NCBI GenBank assembly: GCA_016125165.1
Contig: WGMH01000003.1
Coordinates: 620,001 to 684,000, forward strand
Source: Alphaproteobacteria bacterium
Lineage (GTDB): Bacteria > Pseudomonadota > Alphaproteobacteria > Micropepsales > Micropepsaceae
DNA: 64,000 bases
Direction of reading: 5' to 3'
Below are positions 10,422 through 20,071 of this stretch, piece by piece. Under the pieces are notes generated by a model. The model worked only from the letters and a program-made list of their open reading frames with translations, was not told where the DNA came from and did no database searches. Numbering within the stretch: the first letter of the stretch is position 1; every line of letters begins with the position of its first letter. The translations under genes were made by a program, and so were the position numbers.

Positions 10422-12014
10422 ATGACCGGATTTCGCCTGTTCCTCGCCGCAGTGCTCGCGGTGATGGTTTCCGCGTGCTCGAAGCCCGCCGAAAATCACG
10501 GAATGGTGCTGAACCGTGGCAACGGTGGAGAGCCGATCAGCCTGGATCCGCAACACATTCAGGGAACCTGGGAATCCAACATCATCAAGGATCTCCTTGT
10601 GGGCCTTACCACCGAGGATGCCCAGGGACATCCCTCGCCGGGCGCAGCCGAAAGCTGGGATGTTTCGACGGACGGCAAGACATGGACCTTCCACATGCGC
10701 GACCATATGTGGTCGGACGGCGTGCCGGTAACCGCGCATGATTTTGTCTACGCATGGCGCCGCCTGCAGGATCCGAAAACCGCCGCCTACTATGCCTACA
10801 ACATGTGGATCGTGAAGAATGCGCAGGCGATTGCAGCGGGCAAGATGCAGACGTCGTCGCTCGGCGTGAATGCACCGGACGACAAAACATTGATTGTTCA
10901 ACTCGAGCATCCCGCGCCATATTTCCCCGAGCTGCTGATGCATCAGACGGCTTTTCCGGTTCCCGAGCACACGGTTGAGAAACTCGGCGACGCGTGGGCG
11001 CGCAATGGCAACTATGTGTCAAACGGTCCCTATATGCTCAAGGACTGGCTTCCAAACGATCACGTGACGCTTGTCAAGAACCCAAAATTCTACGACGCGG
11101 CGCATGTGCGCATCGATCGCGTGAACTACATCCCGTCCGTGGATACCCAGGCGGGCCTGAAGCGAATCCGCAGCGGCGAGCTTGATACACAAAATCCCAT
11201 TCCCGCGATGGAAATCCGCTGGATGCGGAAGAACATTCCCGATGCACTGCATCTGACGCCCTATCTGGGCATCAATTACGTTCTGATGAACATGCGCCGC
11301 GCGCCATTCAAGGATGTGCGCGTGCGCCATGCCATAAATCTTGCTTATAATCGCGAACATGTTGCGGGCAAGTTGATGAATTTGGGGGAGCCGCCCGCCT
11401 ATAGCATGCTGCCGCCCGGCGTCGCGAATTTTCCCGGCGGGGTCGAACTGGACTTCAAGAACACGCCGTACGATCAGCGCATTGTGGAAGCGCAGGCGTT
11501 GATGCGCGCGGCGGGATACGGCCCAACGAGGCACCTGCACGCCTCATATAACACTTCGACCGATCCTGATTCCAAGCGTGTTGCCGCCGCCGTGCAGGAC
11601 ATGATGCGCGCGATCTATATCGATCTGGAGATCGTTCCCTCCGACGTCCAGATACATTTCCAGACATTGCGCAATCACAATTTTGACATTGCAGCAGCGG
11701 CGTGGATCGCGGATTTCAATGATGCCACGAACTTTCTTGATCTCCTTCGCTCGGACAGCGGCAACAATTATGGAGGCTACAAGAATCCCGCCTATGACGC
11801 GCTGCTCAACAAGGCGCAGCAGGAACCGGATGGAAAAAAGCGCGGCGAACTTCTCGCCCAGGCCGAGCGTATGGCACTCGCCGATTATGCATGGGTTCCG
11901 GTGCTCTATCGCGTCACCCGCGACATCGTGCAGCCCTATGTGAAGGGCTGGGTGGCCACCCCCAGCAACTTCCACCCCACGCGCTATCTGTGGATCGAGG
12001 GCCGCCCGCAATAG
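10422..12014 (+). CDS. Peptide ABC transporter substrate-binding protein (SBP family 5), lipoprotein
   Basis: Lipobox VSAC; paralogous to the preceding gene (NRGNGGEPISLDPQHIQGTWESNIIKDLLVGL). Confidence 0.9.
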   Translation: MTGFRLFLAAVLAVMVSACSKPAENHGMVLNRGNGGEPISLDPQHIQGTWESNIIKDLLVGLTTEDAQGHPSPGAAESWDVSTDGKTWTFHMRDHMWSDGVPVTAHDFVYAWRRLQDPKTAAYYAYNMWIVKNAQAIAAGKMQTSSLGVNAPDDKTLIVQLEHPAPYFPELLMHQTAFPVPEHTVEKLGDAWARNGNYVSNGPYMLKDWLPNDHVTLVKNPKFYDAAHVRIDRVNYIPSVDTQAGLKRIRSGELDTQNPIPAMEIRWMRKNIPDALHLTPYLGINYVLMNMRRAPFKDVRVRHAINLAYNREHVAGKLMNLGEPPAYSMLPPGVANFPGGVELDFKNTPYDQRIVEAQALMRAAGYGPTRHLHASYNTSTDPDSKRVAAAVQDMMRAIYIDLEIVPSDVQIHFQTLRNHNFDIAAAAWIADFNDATNFLDLLRSDSGNNYGGYKNPAYDALLNKAQQEPDGKKRGELLAQAERMALADYAWVPVLYRVTRDIVQPYVKGWVATPSNFHPTRYLWIEGRPQ

Positions 12015-12064
12015 GGCGAAAGCCTTGCCGCCTGGGACGAATTTGTGCAGGTTCCGCCGCAAGC

Positions 12065-12141
<77 letters not shown>

Positions 12142-12301
12142 GTTCGCGCCGCAAATCTGAATGGGCGCGTGAATTCTTCGTTACAGAACCCGTTACCACG
12201 GCACCAACGCGACACGCGCGCGTTCTAGGCTCAGTGGATTGCCCCGAAACGAGTCCGCAGGGAACAGGGCGCACCACCTTCCTTAACCCGAAAGGTGAAA
12301 C

Positions 12302-12958
12302 ATGATGCTTCGCACGATCATAAAGACATCGCTGCTTTGCAGCGCCATGGCCGTAGCAACGCCCGCAATGGCCGGTGGCCTTCTGGGCGGAACCGGTTCC
12401 CTCGGTGGCAACGTTACGGCCATGCCACCCCCAATGGGAATGAACGGCACGATCGGCGTTAACGGCCAGACAAGCGGCATCACGGATCGCGCCAAGGGTG
12501 GCGTGCATCGCACGGAAGACACGGCAAACGCGGCATCTGCGAAGACGCAGCAAACCGCGAATGGCGTGACGGACAATGCAACGAACTCCATTGCCGGAAC
12601 GGAGACTTCCGCGGCAACATCCACGAGCATGAGTTCCAGCGCCAGCGCGCCGGGCAGCGAAGCCTCGATGAACATGAGTGCCTCGCCAAGCGTGACCGCG
12701 AATGGTTCGGATGCCGCAAGCACGCTAACAAACACACGCAACACCGCCGAAGGCATAGTCAACACGGCCAAGAGCGATGCAGAAGACAAGGCAAACCAGA
12801 CGCTGAACCAAGCCTCGCAAAGCTCGGCCAGTGTGAGCGGCAGCGCCAGCGTCGATGGCAATGTCACGTCTGGCACAGATACCGCAAGCCGACAGGCCCG
12901 CACCAAGAACGACGATCACGGCAAATCCGTCAACAAGGCAGACAAACAGAAATACTGA
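12302..12958 (+). CDS. Hypothetical exported low-complexity (Ser/Thr/Ala/Asn-rich) protein
   Basis: Signal peptide MMLRTIIKTSLLCSAMAVATPAMAGG followed by low-complexity mature region. Confidence 0.6.
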   Translation: MMLRTIIKTSLLCSAMAVATPAMAGGLLGGTGSLGGNVTAMPPPMGMNGTIGVNGQTSGITDRAKGGVHRTEDTANAASAKTQQTANGVTDNATNSIAGTETSAATSTSMSSSASAPGSEASMNMSASPSVTANGSDAASTLTNTRNTAEGIVNTAKSDAEDKANQTLNQASQSSASVSGSASVDGNVTSGTDTASRQARTKNDDHGKSVNKADKQKY

Positions 12959-12975
12959 TCGGATTGGTCATTCCA

Positions 12976-13002
12976 GCGGCGGCTCGTCACACGGGCCGCC
13001 GC
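12976..13002. terminator. Hairpin between convergent genes, possible bidirectional terminator
   Basis: GCGGCGGC-N11-GCCGCCGC between 12958 (+) and 13010 (-) gene ends; no strong U-tract. Confidence 0.45.
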
Positions 13003-13009
13003 GTGCCGC

Positions 13010-13798
13010 TTATCGGGCCAAGCGGCGTTCTATGCCGGTGTCGTTCAGCCACGGAAAGACGATTTCACGATCAGGTTTCGTCTTCTTCTTCGCCTTGTCG
13101 GGATAGCTGAAACTGTCGAGCAGATCGCGGATGAGTTCGAGCCGCGCCGTCTTCTTCACATTGGAATTGACGATACGCCACGGCGCGGAGGGATGCGTCG
13201 TGCGCTCCAACATGACATTGCGCGCCTTGGTGTAATTATCCCAGTTCTTCAACGCCGCCTGATCGATTGGTGAAATCTTCCACTGTTTGAGCGGGTCTTT
13301 CTGGCGCGCGGTCAAACGCTTCTTCTGTTCCGACTTGTCGATGTCGAGATAGTATTTTCGCAGATGCAAGCCATCGCGCACGAGAAGATCTTCAAACAGA
13401 ACGACATTGTGCAGGAAGGCTTCAACTTCCGTTGAACTGGCAAAGCCCATGACGCGCTCGACGCCGGCGCGATTGTACCAGGAGCGGTTGAAGATCACGA
13501 ATTCCCTGCCCGCCGGCAGATAGCGCACGAAGCGTTGGAAATACCACTCCGTTTCCTCCCGGCTGGATGGGACACCGGGCGCAAACACGCGGGTTTCGCG
13601 CGGGCTCATGTGCGCGGTAAGCCGTTTGATCGTGGAATCCTTGCCTGCCCCGTCGCGCCCTTCGAGGATAACGAGCACACGCTCGCCATTGGCGATCAAC
13701 TCACGCTGAAGCTTCACGAGTTCGACCTGAAGATCGTAAAGCTGCTTCTTGTAATGTTCGTCGCCGTTGTCGTCGTCAGTCGCGCGATGGGCCATCAA
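13010..13798 (-). CDS. ppk2: Polyphosphate kinase 2 (PPK2) family protein
   Basis: EGRDGAGKDSTIKRL, PRETRVFAPGVPSSREETEWYFQRFVRYLP, FNRSWYNRAGVERVMGF. Confidence 0.93.
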   Translation of the reverse strand: MMAHRATDDDNGDEHYKKQLYDLQVELVKLQRELIANGERVLVILEGRDGAGKDSTIKRLTAHMSPRETRVFAPGVPSSREETEWYFQRFVRYLPAGREFVIFNRSWYNRAGVERVMGFASSTEVEAFLHNVVLFEDLLVRDGLHLRKYYLDIDKSEQKKRLTARQKDPLKQWKISPIDQAALKNWDNYTKARNVMLERTTHPSAPWRIVNSNVKKTARLELIRDLLDSFSYPDKAKKKTKPDREIVFPWLNDTGIERRLAR

Positions 13799-13806
13799 GC
13801 GGCTCC

Positions 13807-15639
13807 TCAGACGGTTTCCTTTTCAAACGCCATGATGGTCTCGCTACCCGCCTGAATGCGCTCCAGCAGCATCGGACATTCCGGAATCATGCGCTCCATC
13901 CAGTAACGCGCCGAAACGATTTTGGCCTCATAGAGCGGCTTGTTGCCGCCGCCAGCCGCCAGCTTCTCCATTGAGAGCTTGGCCATGCGACCCCACATCC
14001 AGCCGAGAACAACAATACCCATCATGCGCAGATAATCGACCGCTCCGGCGCCCGCGTCGTTCGGGTTCTGCATGCCGTGCTGCGCCAGCCACATGGTCGC
14101 TTGTTGCAAATTATCAAGGCCACGCTTTACCGGCTTCACGAACCGCGCCATTTCCGCATTGCCTTCGTTCTCAACGATCCAGCCGTTGATGACGCTGAAG
14201 AGCGCCATCGGTGCGGCACCACCCTTGCGGCCGAGCTTGCGTCCAACAAGATCCATGGCCTGCACACCATTGGCGCCTTCATAGGTTTGGTTGATGCGGC
14301 CATCGCGCACGAACTGCTCCACGCCGTTGTCGCGAATATAGCCGTGGCCGCCATAGACCTGCATCGCCATGTTCGCCGCTTCGAAGCCCATGTCTGTGAA
14401 GAAGGCCTTGATCACTGGCGTCATCAAATCGGAGAGGAGGCTGGCCGTCTCCTTTTCCGGGCGGCTCGATTCCGCGATAGCCATGTTGAGCGTGGTCCAC
14501 ATCGCGACCGCGCGCGCGCCCTCGATAAAGGCGCGGCAATGCAGCAGCATGCGGCGCACATCGGGATGTACGATTTCCAGATCGGCGGGCTTATCCGGTT
14601 CCTTCGGGCCGGTGAGCGCATGGCCGACGCGGCGCTCATGCGCGTAAGCTACACCGTTCTGATAAGCGACTTCGCCAATCGAAATGCCCTGGACGCCGAC
14701 ACCGAGGCGCGCGGCGTTCATCATGCCGAACATGCCCGCCATACCTGCCGACGAGGAGCGCTTTTCGCCCGGTTTCGGTGCAGTCGGCTTCGGTCCCAGA
14801 CGCCATGCCACCGCCTCGTCGAAGTTCAGCACGCAGGTGGCCTGGGCCTTGATGCCCATCTTCTTTTCGATGCCGCCGGTCGAGACGCCATTGCGCGCGC
14901 CCATCTTGCCATCCTCGCTGACGAGGAATTTCGGCACCATGAAGAAGTTGACGGTGGAAAGGTCGTTGTGAATCTGACCGTTCTCATCCGGAATCTTCGC
15001 GATCACCATGTGGACGATGTTGTCGGTGAGATCCTGATCGCCCCCGGAAATGAATATCTTGGTGCCGGACAGCTTATAGGTACCATCGGGCTGCTCGACC
15101 GCCTTCGTTTTCATTAGCCGCAGATCGGTGCCGCAATGCGGTTCCGTGAGGCACATCGTACCAGCCCATTCACCCGAAACCATTTTGGGCAAAACGTGCT
15201 CTTTCATCCATGGCGCGCCCGTTGCCGCCAGCGCGCCTGCTGCCGCACCGGTGAGACCGGGATACATGGCGAAGGACTGGTTGGCTGATTGCGCCATTTC
15301 AGCGACCGCCATCGTGACCGCCATCGGCAGGCCGGAGCCACCAGCCTTTGCGGAAGCTCCAAGCGAACCCCACCCGGCTTCGCAATACGCCTTGTAGGCC
15401 TCCTTGAATCCCTTCGGCGTGCGCACCGCACCATTTTCGAAATGCGCGCCTTCCTCATCGCCGGACTGATTGATCGGCTGCAGCACCTCTTCGCAGAACT
15501 TGCCCGCGTTGGTGAGGATATCGTCCAACAGATCCTCGCTGAGGTCGGCATAGCCGGGCAGATCGGTTTGCTTGGTGACCTCCAGAAACTCATTCAGCAC
15601 GAAGCGAAAATCGTCGAGCGGGGCGCGGTAGATGGGCAT
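13807..15639 (-). CDS. Acyl-CoA dehydrogenase
   Basis: 610 aa; CLTEPHCGTDL, TGGIEKKMGIKAQATC, MQVYGGHGYIRDNGVEQFVRDGRINQTYEGANGVQ. Confidence 0.92.
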   Translation of the reverse strand: MPIYRAPLDDFRFVLNEFLEVTKQTDLPGYADLSEDLLDDILTNAGKFCEEVLQPINQSGDEEGAHFENGAVRTPKGFKEAYKAYCEAGWGSLGASAKAGGSGLPMAVTMAVAEMAQSANQSFAMYPGLTGAAAGALAATGAPWMKEHVLPKMVSGEWAGTMCLTEPHCGTDLRLMKTKAVEQPDGTYKLSGTKIFISGGDQDLTDNIVHMVIAKIPDENGQIHNDLSTVNFFMVPKFLVSEDGKMGARNGVSTGGIEKKMGIKAQATCVLNFDEAVAWRLGPKPTAPKPGEKRSSSAGMAGMFGMMNAARLGVGVQGISIGEVAYQNGVAYAHERRVGHALTGPKEPDKPADLEIVHPDVRRMLLHCRAFIEGARAVAMWTTLNMAIAESSRPEKETASLLSDLMTPVIKAFFTDMGFEAANMAMQVYGGHGYIRDNGVEQFVRDGRINQTYEGANGVQAMDLVGRKLGRKGGAAPMALFSVINGWIVENEGNAEMARFVKPVKRGLDNLQQATMWLAQHGMQNPNDAGAGAVDYLRMMGIVVLGWMWGRMAKLSMEKLAAGGGNKPLYEAKIVSARYWMERMIPECPMLLERIQAGSETIMAFEKETV

Positions 15640-15705
15640 TTCGAAATTTCCTGTCTGCAGATGGATAGCGGAAACCTAAACGCTTCCGGGCCCGGAACAA
15701 AGGCC

Positions 15706-16902
15706 TTAGAACTGATCCCTGAGCGTTAGTGGAACATCTTCCGCGCCGTTACCGCGCTTCACGGCAAATACGACCTTCGTGCCCGGCGGATCATTGCGCA
15801 GACGATAGCGCAGATCATGCAGCCCGATGCGCCCAGCCGGCACGCCATCCACCGCCGCAATGATGTCGCCCGGCTTCAGGCCCGCCGACTCGGCAGGACC
15901 ACCCTTGGTGACATCGATCACCTTGAATTCGCGGTCCTCCGCGTTGATCCACATGCCGGAGCGATCGAATGTATCGAGATCGGCGATGGGGCCTTCGACC
16001 GGCTTCAGATACATCGTCGCGTGCTGATAATCAAAGGTGACGGCGAAGCGCTTGAGGATGCCGCCACCGATATCATTCAAAACGCCATCGATCATGGCTG
16101 CGCCGCTGTTGCCGACCTCGATCATGGTCAGCGGCGCATCGATCCGCGCGGGCCCCAGCATCAAAGCCTTTCCGCGTTGAACTGTCGAACGGAACGGCCC
16201 GCCGATACCCCAGCCTGTCACGGCTTCCACGCCATCTCGGGGCAATCGGTGATCGGCGGCGAAGCGGCCGGAGAGCGTCAACGGCATGCGCGATCCGGTA
16301 TCAATCAAAAAGCGCGCCGGAATGCCAGCATATGTACCCGAGACTTCCGGGTAGTGATTATCGACCCGCATCGGCACGGCTGTTCCGGCATTGGCCGGAT
16401 CGAAAGCGTCCCTATCAACAAAGATGATGGTGTGCTTACCGTAGTCGAACCGGGTGACAAAACGCGAGAAGAACTCGTAGCCGATCATGCCGGCGCAATC
16501 CACGCCGTCCACATTGGCATTCTGGAAACTGAAAACGGAAACAGGCTGATTTGAAATCACGGCATGGCCGATGCGGATACTGTCGACACGTGCGGTACCG
16601 CTGACAGCATTGTGACCGCCAATACCGATGACGGGCCGACTGCCGGTCATCGCCAGGTCAAGGCGTTCCGCCGTGTCCGGCATGAGACTGTTCTGTCCAC
16701 CGGTGTCCAGGATGTAGAGACCCGCAACCTCATTTACATGTGCTTCGACATAGATGTGATCGTTGATGAATCGAAAAGGTACCGTGGTTTCGGTCGCGCC
16801 GCCTTCGATGCGGAAATCCGCAACATCGCCTGCGGACACGGCCGCGGGAAACGCGGGGACCGCGAGAAGGATCAGGGCAAGCAGAGTCAAAAAGCGCTTC
16901 AA
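15706..16902 (-). CDS. Aspartyl protease-like protein with two DTG motifs and C-terminal PDZ domain
   Basis: ILDTGGQNSL and LIDTGSRMPL; PDZ region GGPAESAGLKPGDIIAAVDGVPA; probable TTG start at 16902 (LKRFLTLLALILLAVPAFPAAVSA signal). Confidence 0.8.
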   Translation of the reverse strand: MKRFLTLLALILLAVPAFPAAVSAGDVADFRIEGGATETTVPFRFINDHIYVEAHVNEVAGLYILDTGGQNSLMPDTAERLDLAMTGSRPVIGIGGHNAVSGTARVDSIRIGHAVISNQPVSVFSFQNANVDGVDCAGMIGYEFFSRFVTRFDYGKHTIIFVDRDAFDPANAGTAVPMRVDNHYPEVSGTYAGIPARFLIDTGSRMPLTLSGRFAADHRLPRDGVEAVTGWGIGGPFRSTVQRGKALMLGPARIDAPLTMIEVGNSGAAMIDGVLNDIGGGILKRFAVTFDYQHATMYLKPVEGPIADLDTFDRSGMWINAEDREFKVIDVTKGGPAESAGLKPGDIIAAVDGVPAGRIGLHDLRYRLRNDPPGTKVVFAVKRGNGAEDVPLTLRDQF

Positions 16903-16971
16903 TGATCCCCCTTCTCCAAATGAGAAATCCCGGCGGCCCTTCCGGGCCACCGGGATACTATCAGGCTTTGC

Positions 16972-18822
16972 TCAGATCTGGTCTTGAAGGGTGACCGGGA
17001 TGGTGAGCGTTTCCTTGCCGCGCGTGACGGCGAAGGTGATCTTCGTGCCCGGCGCTTCATTGCGCAGCATGCGGCGCAGATCGGCGAGCTTGATGCCGCT
17101 GGCGGGCTTGCCGTTCACGGCGGTAATGACGTCATCGGCTTTCATGCCGGCTTTTTCGGCGGCGCTAGCCTTGGTGACATCGACAACCTTGAAGCCTGAA
17201 TCTTCGACATTGATCCACATGCCCGCGCGGTCGAACGTGCCGACGTCGGAGAGCGTGCCCACGATGGGCTTCAGATACATCACCTTGTTTTCGTAGTCGA
17301 AGGTGACGACGAAACGCTTCAGAATGCCGCCGCCAATGTTGCCGGAATATTCGTTGCCGGCGAAGGCACCCTTCTCCTGTGTCGTCGCGGTGGTGACGAC
17401 GCCCTTGATCTCCACGCCACCCAGCATGATCGAGGAAGCGCGCATCACGATTCCGCGCGACGGACCGCCGACACCCCAGCCTTCCACAGCCTCGATGCTT
17501 TTCGGATGCATCGCCACGACCTCATGCTTTTCCGCATAGGGCTTGGTGAGCGTGAGTTCGGAGCGCGCGCCGGTATCGATATCGAACGTGGCCGGGATAC
17601 CTTCGAACTTGCCTTCGATTTCCGGGATGCTCTGGTTGAACTTGAAGGGAATCGCCGTTCCGGCATCCTTCGGGTTGAACGACTTGGCATCGATCAACGT
17701 GATGGTCTTGTTGCCATAGTCGATCCGCGTGACGAAGCGGCGGAAGGTTTCGAAGCCGACCATGCCCGGCATGTCGATACCTTCGACATGAGTGAGCGCA
17801 TCGAGCGGCAGAACATAGAAGTGCTGCTTCTCGATGACGGCATCACCGATGCGGAGCTGATCCACATTGGTGAAGCCCGCTTCCATCGTTCCCTCGCCCG
17901 CGCCGCGTGCCTCAAACGAGCCCTTGATTTCAAGGCCTAGCGCTTTGGCAGTCGTGGGCGTGACGAGGTTCGCACCGCCGGTGTCGAAAATGAAGGTGTA
18001 TGGCCCTTTGCCGTTCACCATCACCTTCGCGTAGATGTGGTTGTTGATTAGCTCGAACGGGAACGTCGTTTCCTTTGCGCCATTGGCGATCGAATAGTCG
18101 GAAACCGTGACCTTTGGCGCGACATAGGCCGACGCATCCTGCCTGGGCAGGAATTTCGACGCGGTGAGCGTCAGATCCTGATCGTATTTCTTGTCGCCAC
18201 CCGTGGAAACGTGTGTCTTTTGCGCGAATTTTACGCCTTCGAAGGCCTTGTAGTCCGACAACGCGGTTGTGGTTTTGACCCCACCTTGAGTCTCCACGAT
18301 ACGGGCAAGCTCATGCGTCTTCGCATTGAACCACGCATCGAACGGCTTGCCGCCCTTCGGCGTGACAGTGAGAACATCGTAGCTCATGCCTCCATCGGCT
18401 TTTTCGGCCACGGTGATCGTCGCGCCGCCACGATCGTCACGCCACCACATGTTCCCGCGTCGGTAGGATTCATTTGTGGCGAGCTGGATGCCATCGCCGC
18501 CTTCCTGCACCGTGACCGTGCCGGAGGGCTCTTGCGACCACGTGACTTTTCCATCGAAACCTTGAACGGCCTTGTAGGCACCGAGGTCGATGCGATCCAC
18601 ATATCCGTTGCCATTCAGATCAATGAGCGATTTTACCGTACCCTTCAGGCCTTGTCCGGAATAGGCATAGGTTTGTTCGACCGTTGCCTTGCCGTCCCAC
18701 GCTTTGCCCGCGGTGACAGCTTTGTTCGCCGAAAGCACATCGCCGACGCTTGGGGCCGCAACAACGCCGCCCGCGCCTGCCAGAAGTGCGATTGCCGGAA
18801 GAAATGCCAGTATGCGTTGCAT
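16972..18822 (-). CDS. Aspartyl protease-like protein with N-terminal extra domain, two DTG motifs and PDZ domain
   Basis: IFDTGGANLV (about residue 280) and DIDTGARSEL (about residue 416); PDZ AAEKAGMKADDVITAVNGKPA; signal peptide. Confidence 0.82.
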   Translation of the reverse strand: MQRILAFLPAIALLAGAGGVVAAPSVGDVLSANKAVTAGKAWDGKATVEQTYAYSGQGLKGTVKSLIDLNGNGYVDRIDLGAYKAVQGFDGKVTWSQEPSGTVTVQEGGDGIQLATNESYRRGNMWWRDDRGGATITVAEKADGGMSYDVLTVTPKGGKPFDAWFNAKTHELARIVETQGGVKTTTALSDYKAFEGVKFAQKTHVSTGGDKKYDQDLTLTASKFLPRQDASAYVAPKVTVSDYSIANGAKETTFPFELINNHIYAKVMVNGKGPYTFIFDTGGANLVTPTTAKALGLEIKGSFEARGAGEGTMEAGFTNVDQLRIGDAVIEKQHFYVLPLDALTHVEGIDMPGMVGFETFRRFVTRIDYGNKTITLIDAKSFNPKDAGTAIPFKFNQSIPEIEGKFEGIPATFDIDTGARSELTLTKPYAEKHEVVAMHPKSIEAVEGWGVGGPSRGIVMRASSIMLGGVEIKGVVTTATTQEKGAFAGNEYSGNIGGGILKRFVVTFDYENKVMYLKPIVGTLSDVGTFDRAGMWINVEDSGFKVVDVTKASAAEKAGMKADDVITAVNGKPASGIKLADLRRMLRNEAPGTKITFAVTRGKETLTIPVTLQDQI

Positions 18823-18925
18823 GAACTACTCCAAACGTGAGAGGAACAAACGGGACACCCAGAAGGGGGTTCGCGCTATGCGGATGTGTAAATTCCACAT
18901 GGGAACGATGGACTAAAGGGTCAAT

Positions 18926-19795
18926 ATGCGTTTGGCGAATATCAGACATGCCGTCCCCGCCATTTTGCTGGTTATCGGCGCCCTGTTTTCCGCAAGGGCC
19001 GATTCCGCGCCGCAGCATGTTGTCTCTACATCCCTGTGCACGGACGAATATGTGTTCCGGATGGTGTCGCGCGAAAATATCGCCGCACTCTCATTTCTTG
19101 CGGGCGACAAGAATCCGGTGGTGTCCACCATCGCGGATAAGGTTCATGGCATTCCGCTCATTCACCCCTCGGCGGAGGTTATCCTTTCGCGCAGGGCCGA
19201 TCTGGTCGTGATGTTTCAGGGCAGCGATCCGCGCCTGCATGCACAGTTGAAGGCGGCACATGTACCGGTGTTGGACATGCCAGGCGCAAATTCCATCGCC
19301 GAGATTCGTACTATCACACAGATGATGGGGAACGCTCTTGGCGCACCGGAGCGCGCGCGCGCAATGATTGCGAAAATGGACCGCGAAATTGCGGAAGTGC
19401 ACGCCACATCGATCAATCCGCCCGTACAGGCGCTCATCTATGAGCCCAATGGGTATGCGACCACCGGCGGCGTGACCGATGAGATGATGACGCTGGGCGG
19501 TCTCCTCAACATGGCGCCCAAGCTGCACCAGACCCGCATGGGCACCGTACCGGTGGAATCAGTGGTCGCGGGCAAGCCGGAGCTTCTGATCCTGAAGGGC
19601 GAACACAAGCGCACGCCCACGCGCGCAGACCTGATCTTGCGCCACCCCGCGCTTCGGCTCCTGCGCGAAGCCACTGAAGTGGCGGGCGCCGATCTGAAGC
19701 CCCTACTCTGCCCCGGCCCATGGTCGGTTGCAGCGGCGCGGGAATTTCAGGAACTGGGTTTACGCGCGCGGAAACTTGCACGCAATCGCCCCTAG
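18926..19795 (+). CDS. btuF: ABC transporter substrate-binding protein, BtuF-like
   Basis: Periplasmic binding fold (HVVSTSLCTDEYVFRMV..; adjacent to cobalamin riboswitch and FecCD/ATPase genes). Confidence 0.75.
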   Translation: MRLANIRHAVPAILLVIGALFSARADSAPQHVVSTSLCTDEYVFRMVSRENIAALSFLAGDKNPVVSTIADKVHGIPLIHPSAEVILSRRADLVVMFQGSDPRLHAQLKAAHVPVLDMPGANSIAEIRTITQMMGNALGAPERARAMIAKMDREIAEVHATSINPPVQALIYEPNGYATTGGVTDEMMTLGGLLNMAPKLHQTRMGTVPVESVVAGKPELLILKGEHKRTPTRADLILRHPALRLLREATEVAGADLKPLLCPGPWSVAAAREFQELGLRARKLARNRP

Positions 19796-19807
19796 ACCTA
19801 TGACTGT

Positions 19808-19996
19808 GCCGACGCGACGGTGCCATCCGGAAAGGTCCGGGTGGAACAGGGAATGCGGTGCGAACCCGCAGCTGCCCCCGCAACTGTAAGCGGCGATCCT
19901 GCAATCGCAGGATGAGTGCGATCCCGAAAGGCCACTGGGAAACCGGGAAGGCGGGACGCACGCCGCGAAGCCAGGAAACCTGCCGGCGCGTGTCGT
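19808..19996 (+). ncRNA. Cobalamin riboswitch
   Basis: GGTGCC...GGAACAGGGAATGCGGTGCGAACCCGCAGCTGCCCCCGCAACTGTAAGCGG...GCCACTGGGAAACCGGGAAGGCG...GAAGCCAGGAAACCTGCC (B12 box); ends approximate. Confidence 0.93.
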
Positions 19997-20071
19997 CCAA
20001 CCGGAGCACGGGGCGTGTTCATCGGGGCGGTTCATCCGCAAGCGGCGACGGCTGAAGAAGGCTGTGGCGGC

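Noticed and set aside
14077-15117. 346-aa + strand ORF
   Set aside because: Antisense to acyl-CoA dehydrogenase
19916-20071. Extended N-terminus of the btuC ORF
   Set aside because: Falls inside the cobalamin riboswitch; ATG at 20072 is more likely
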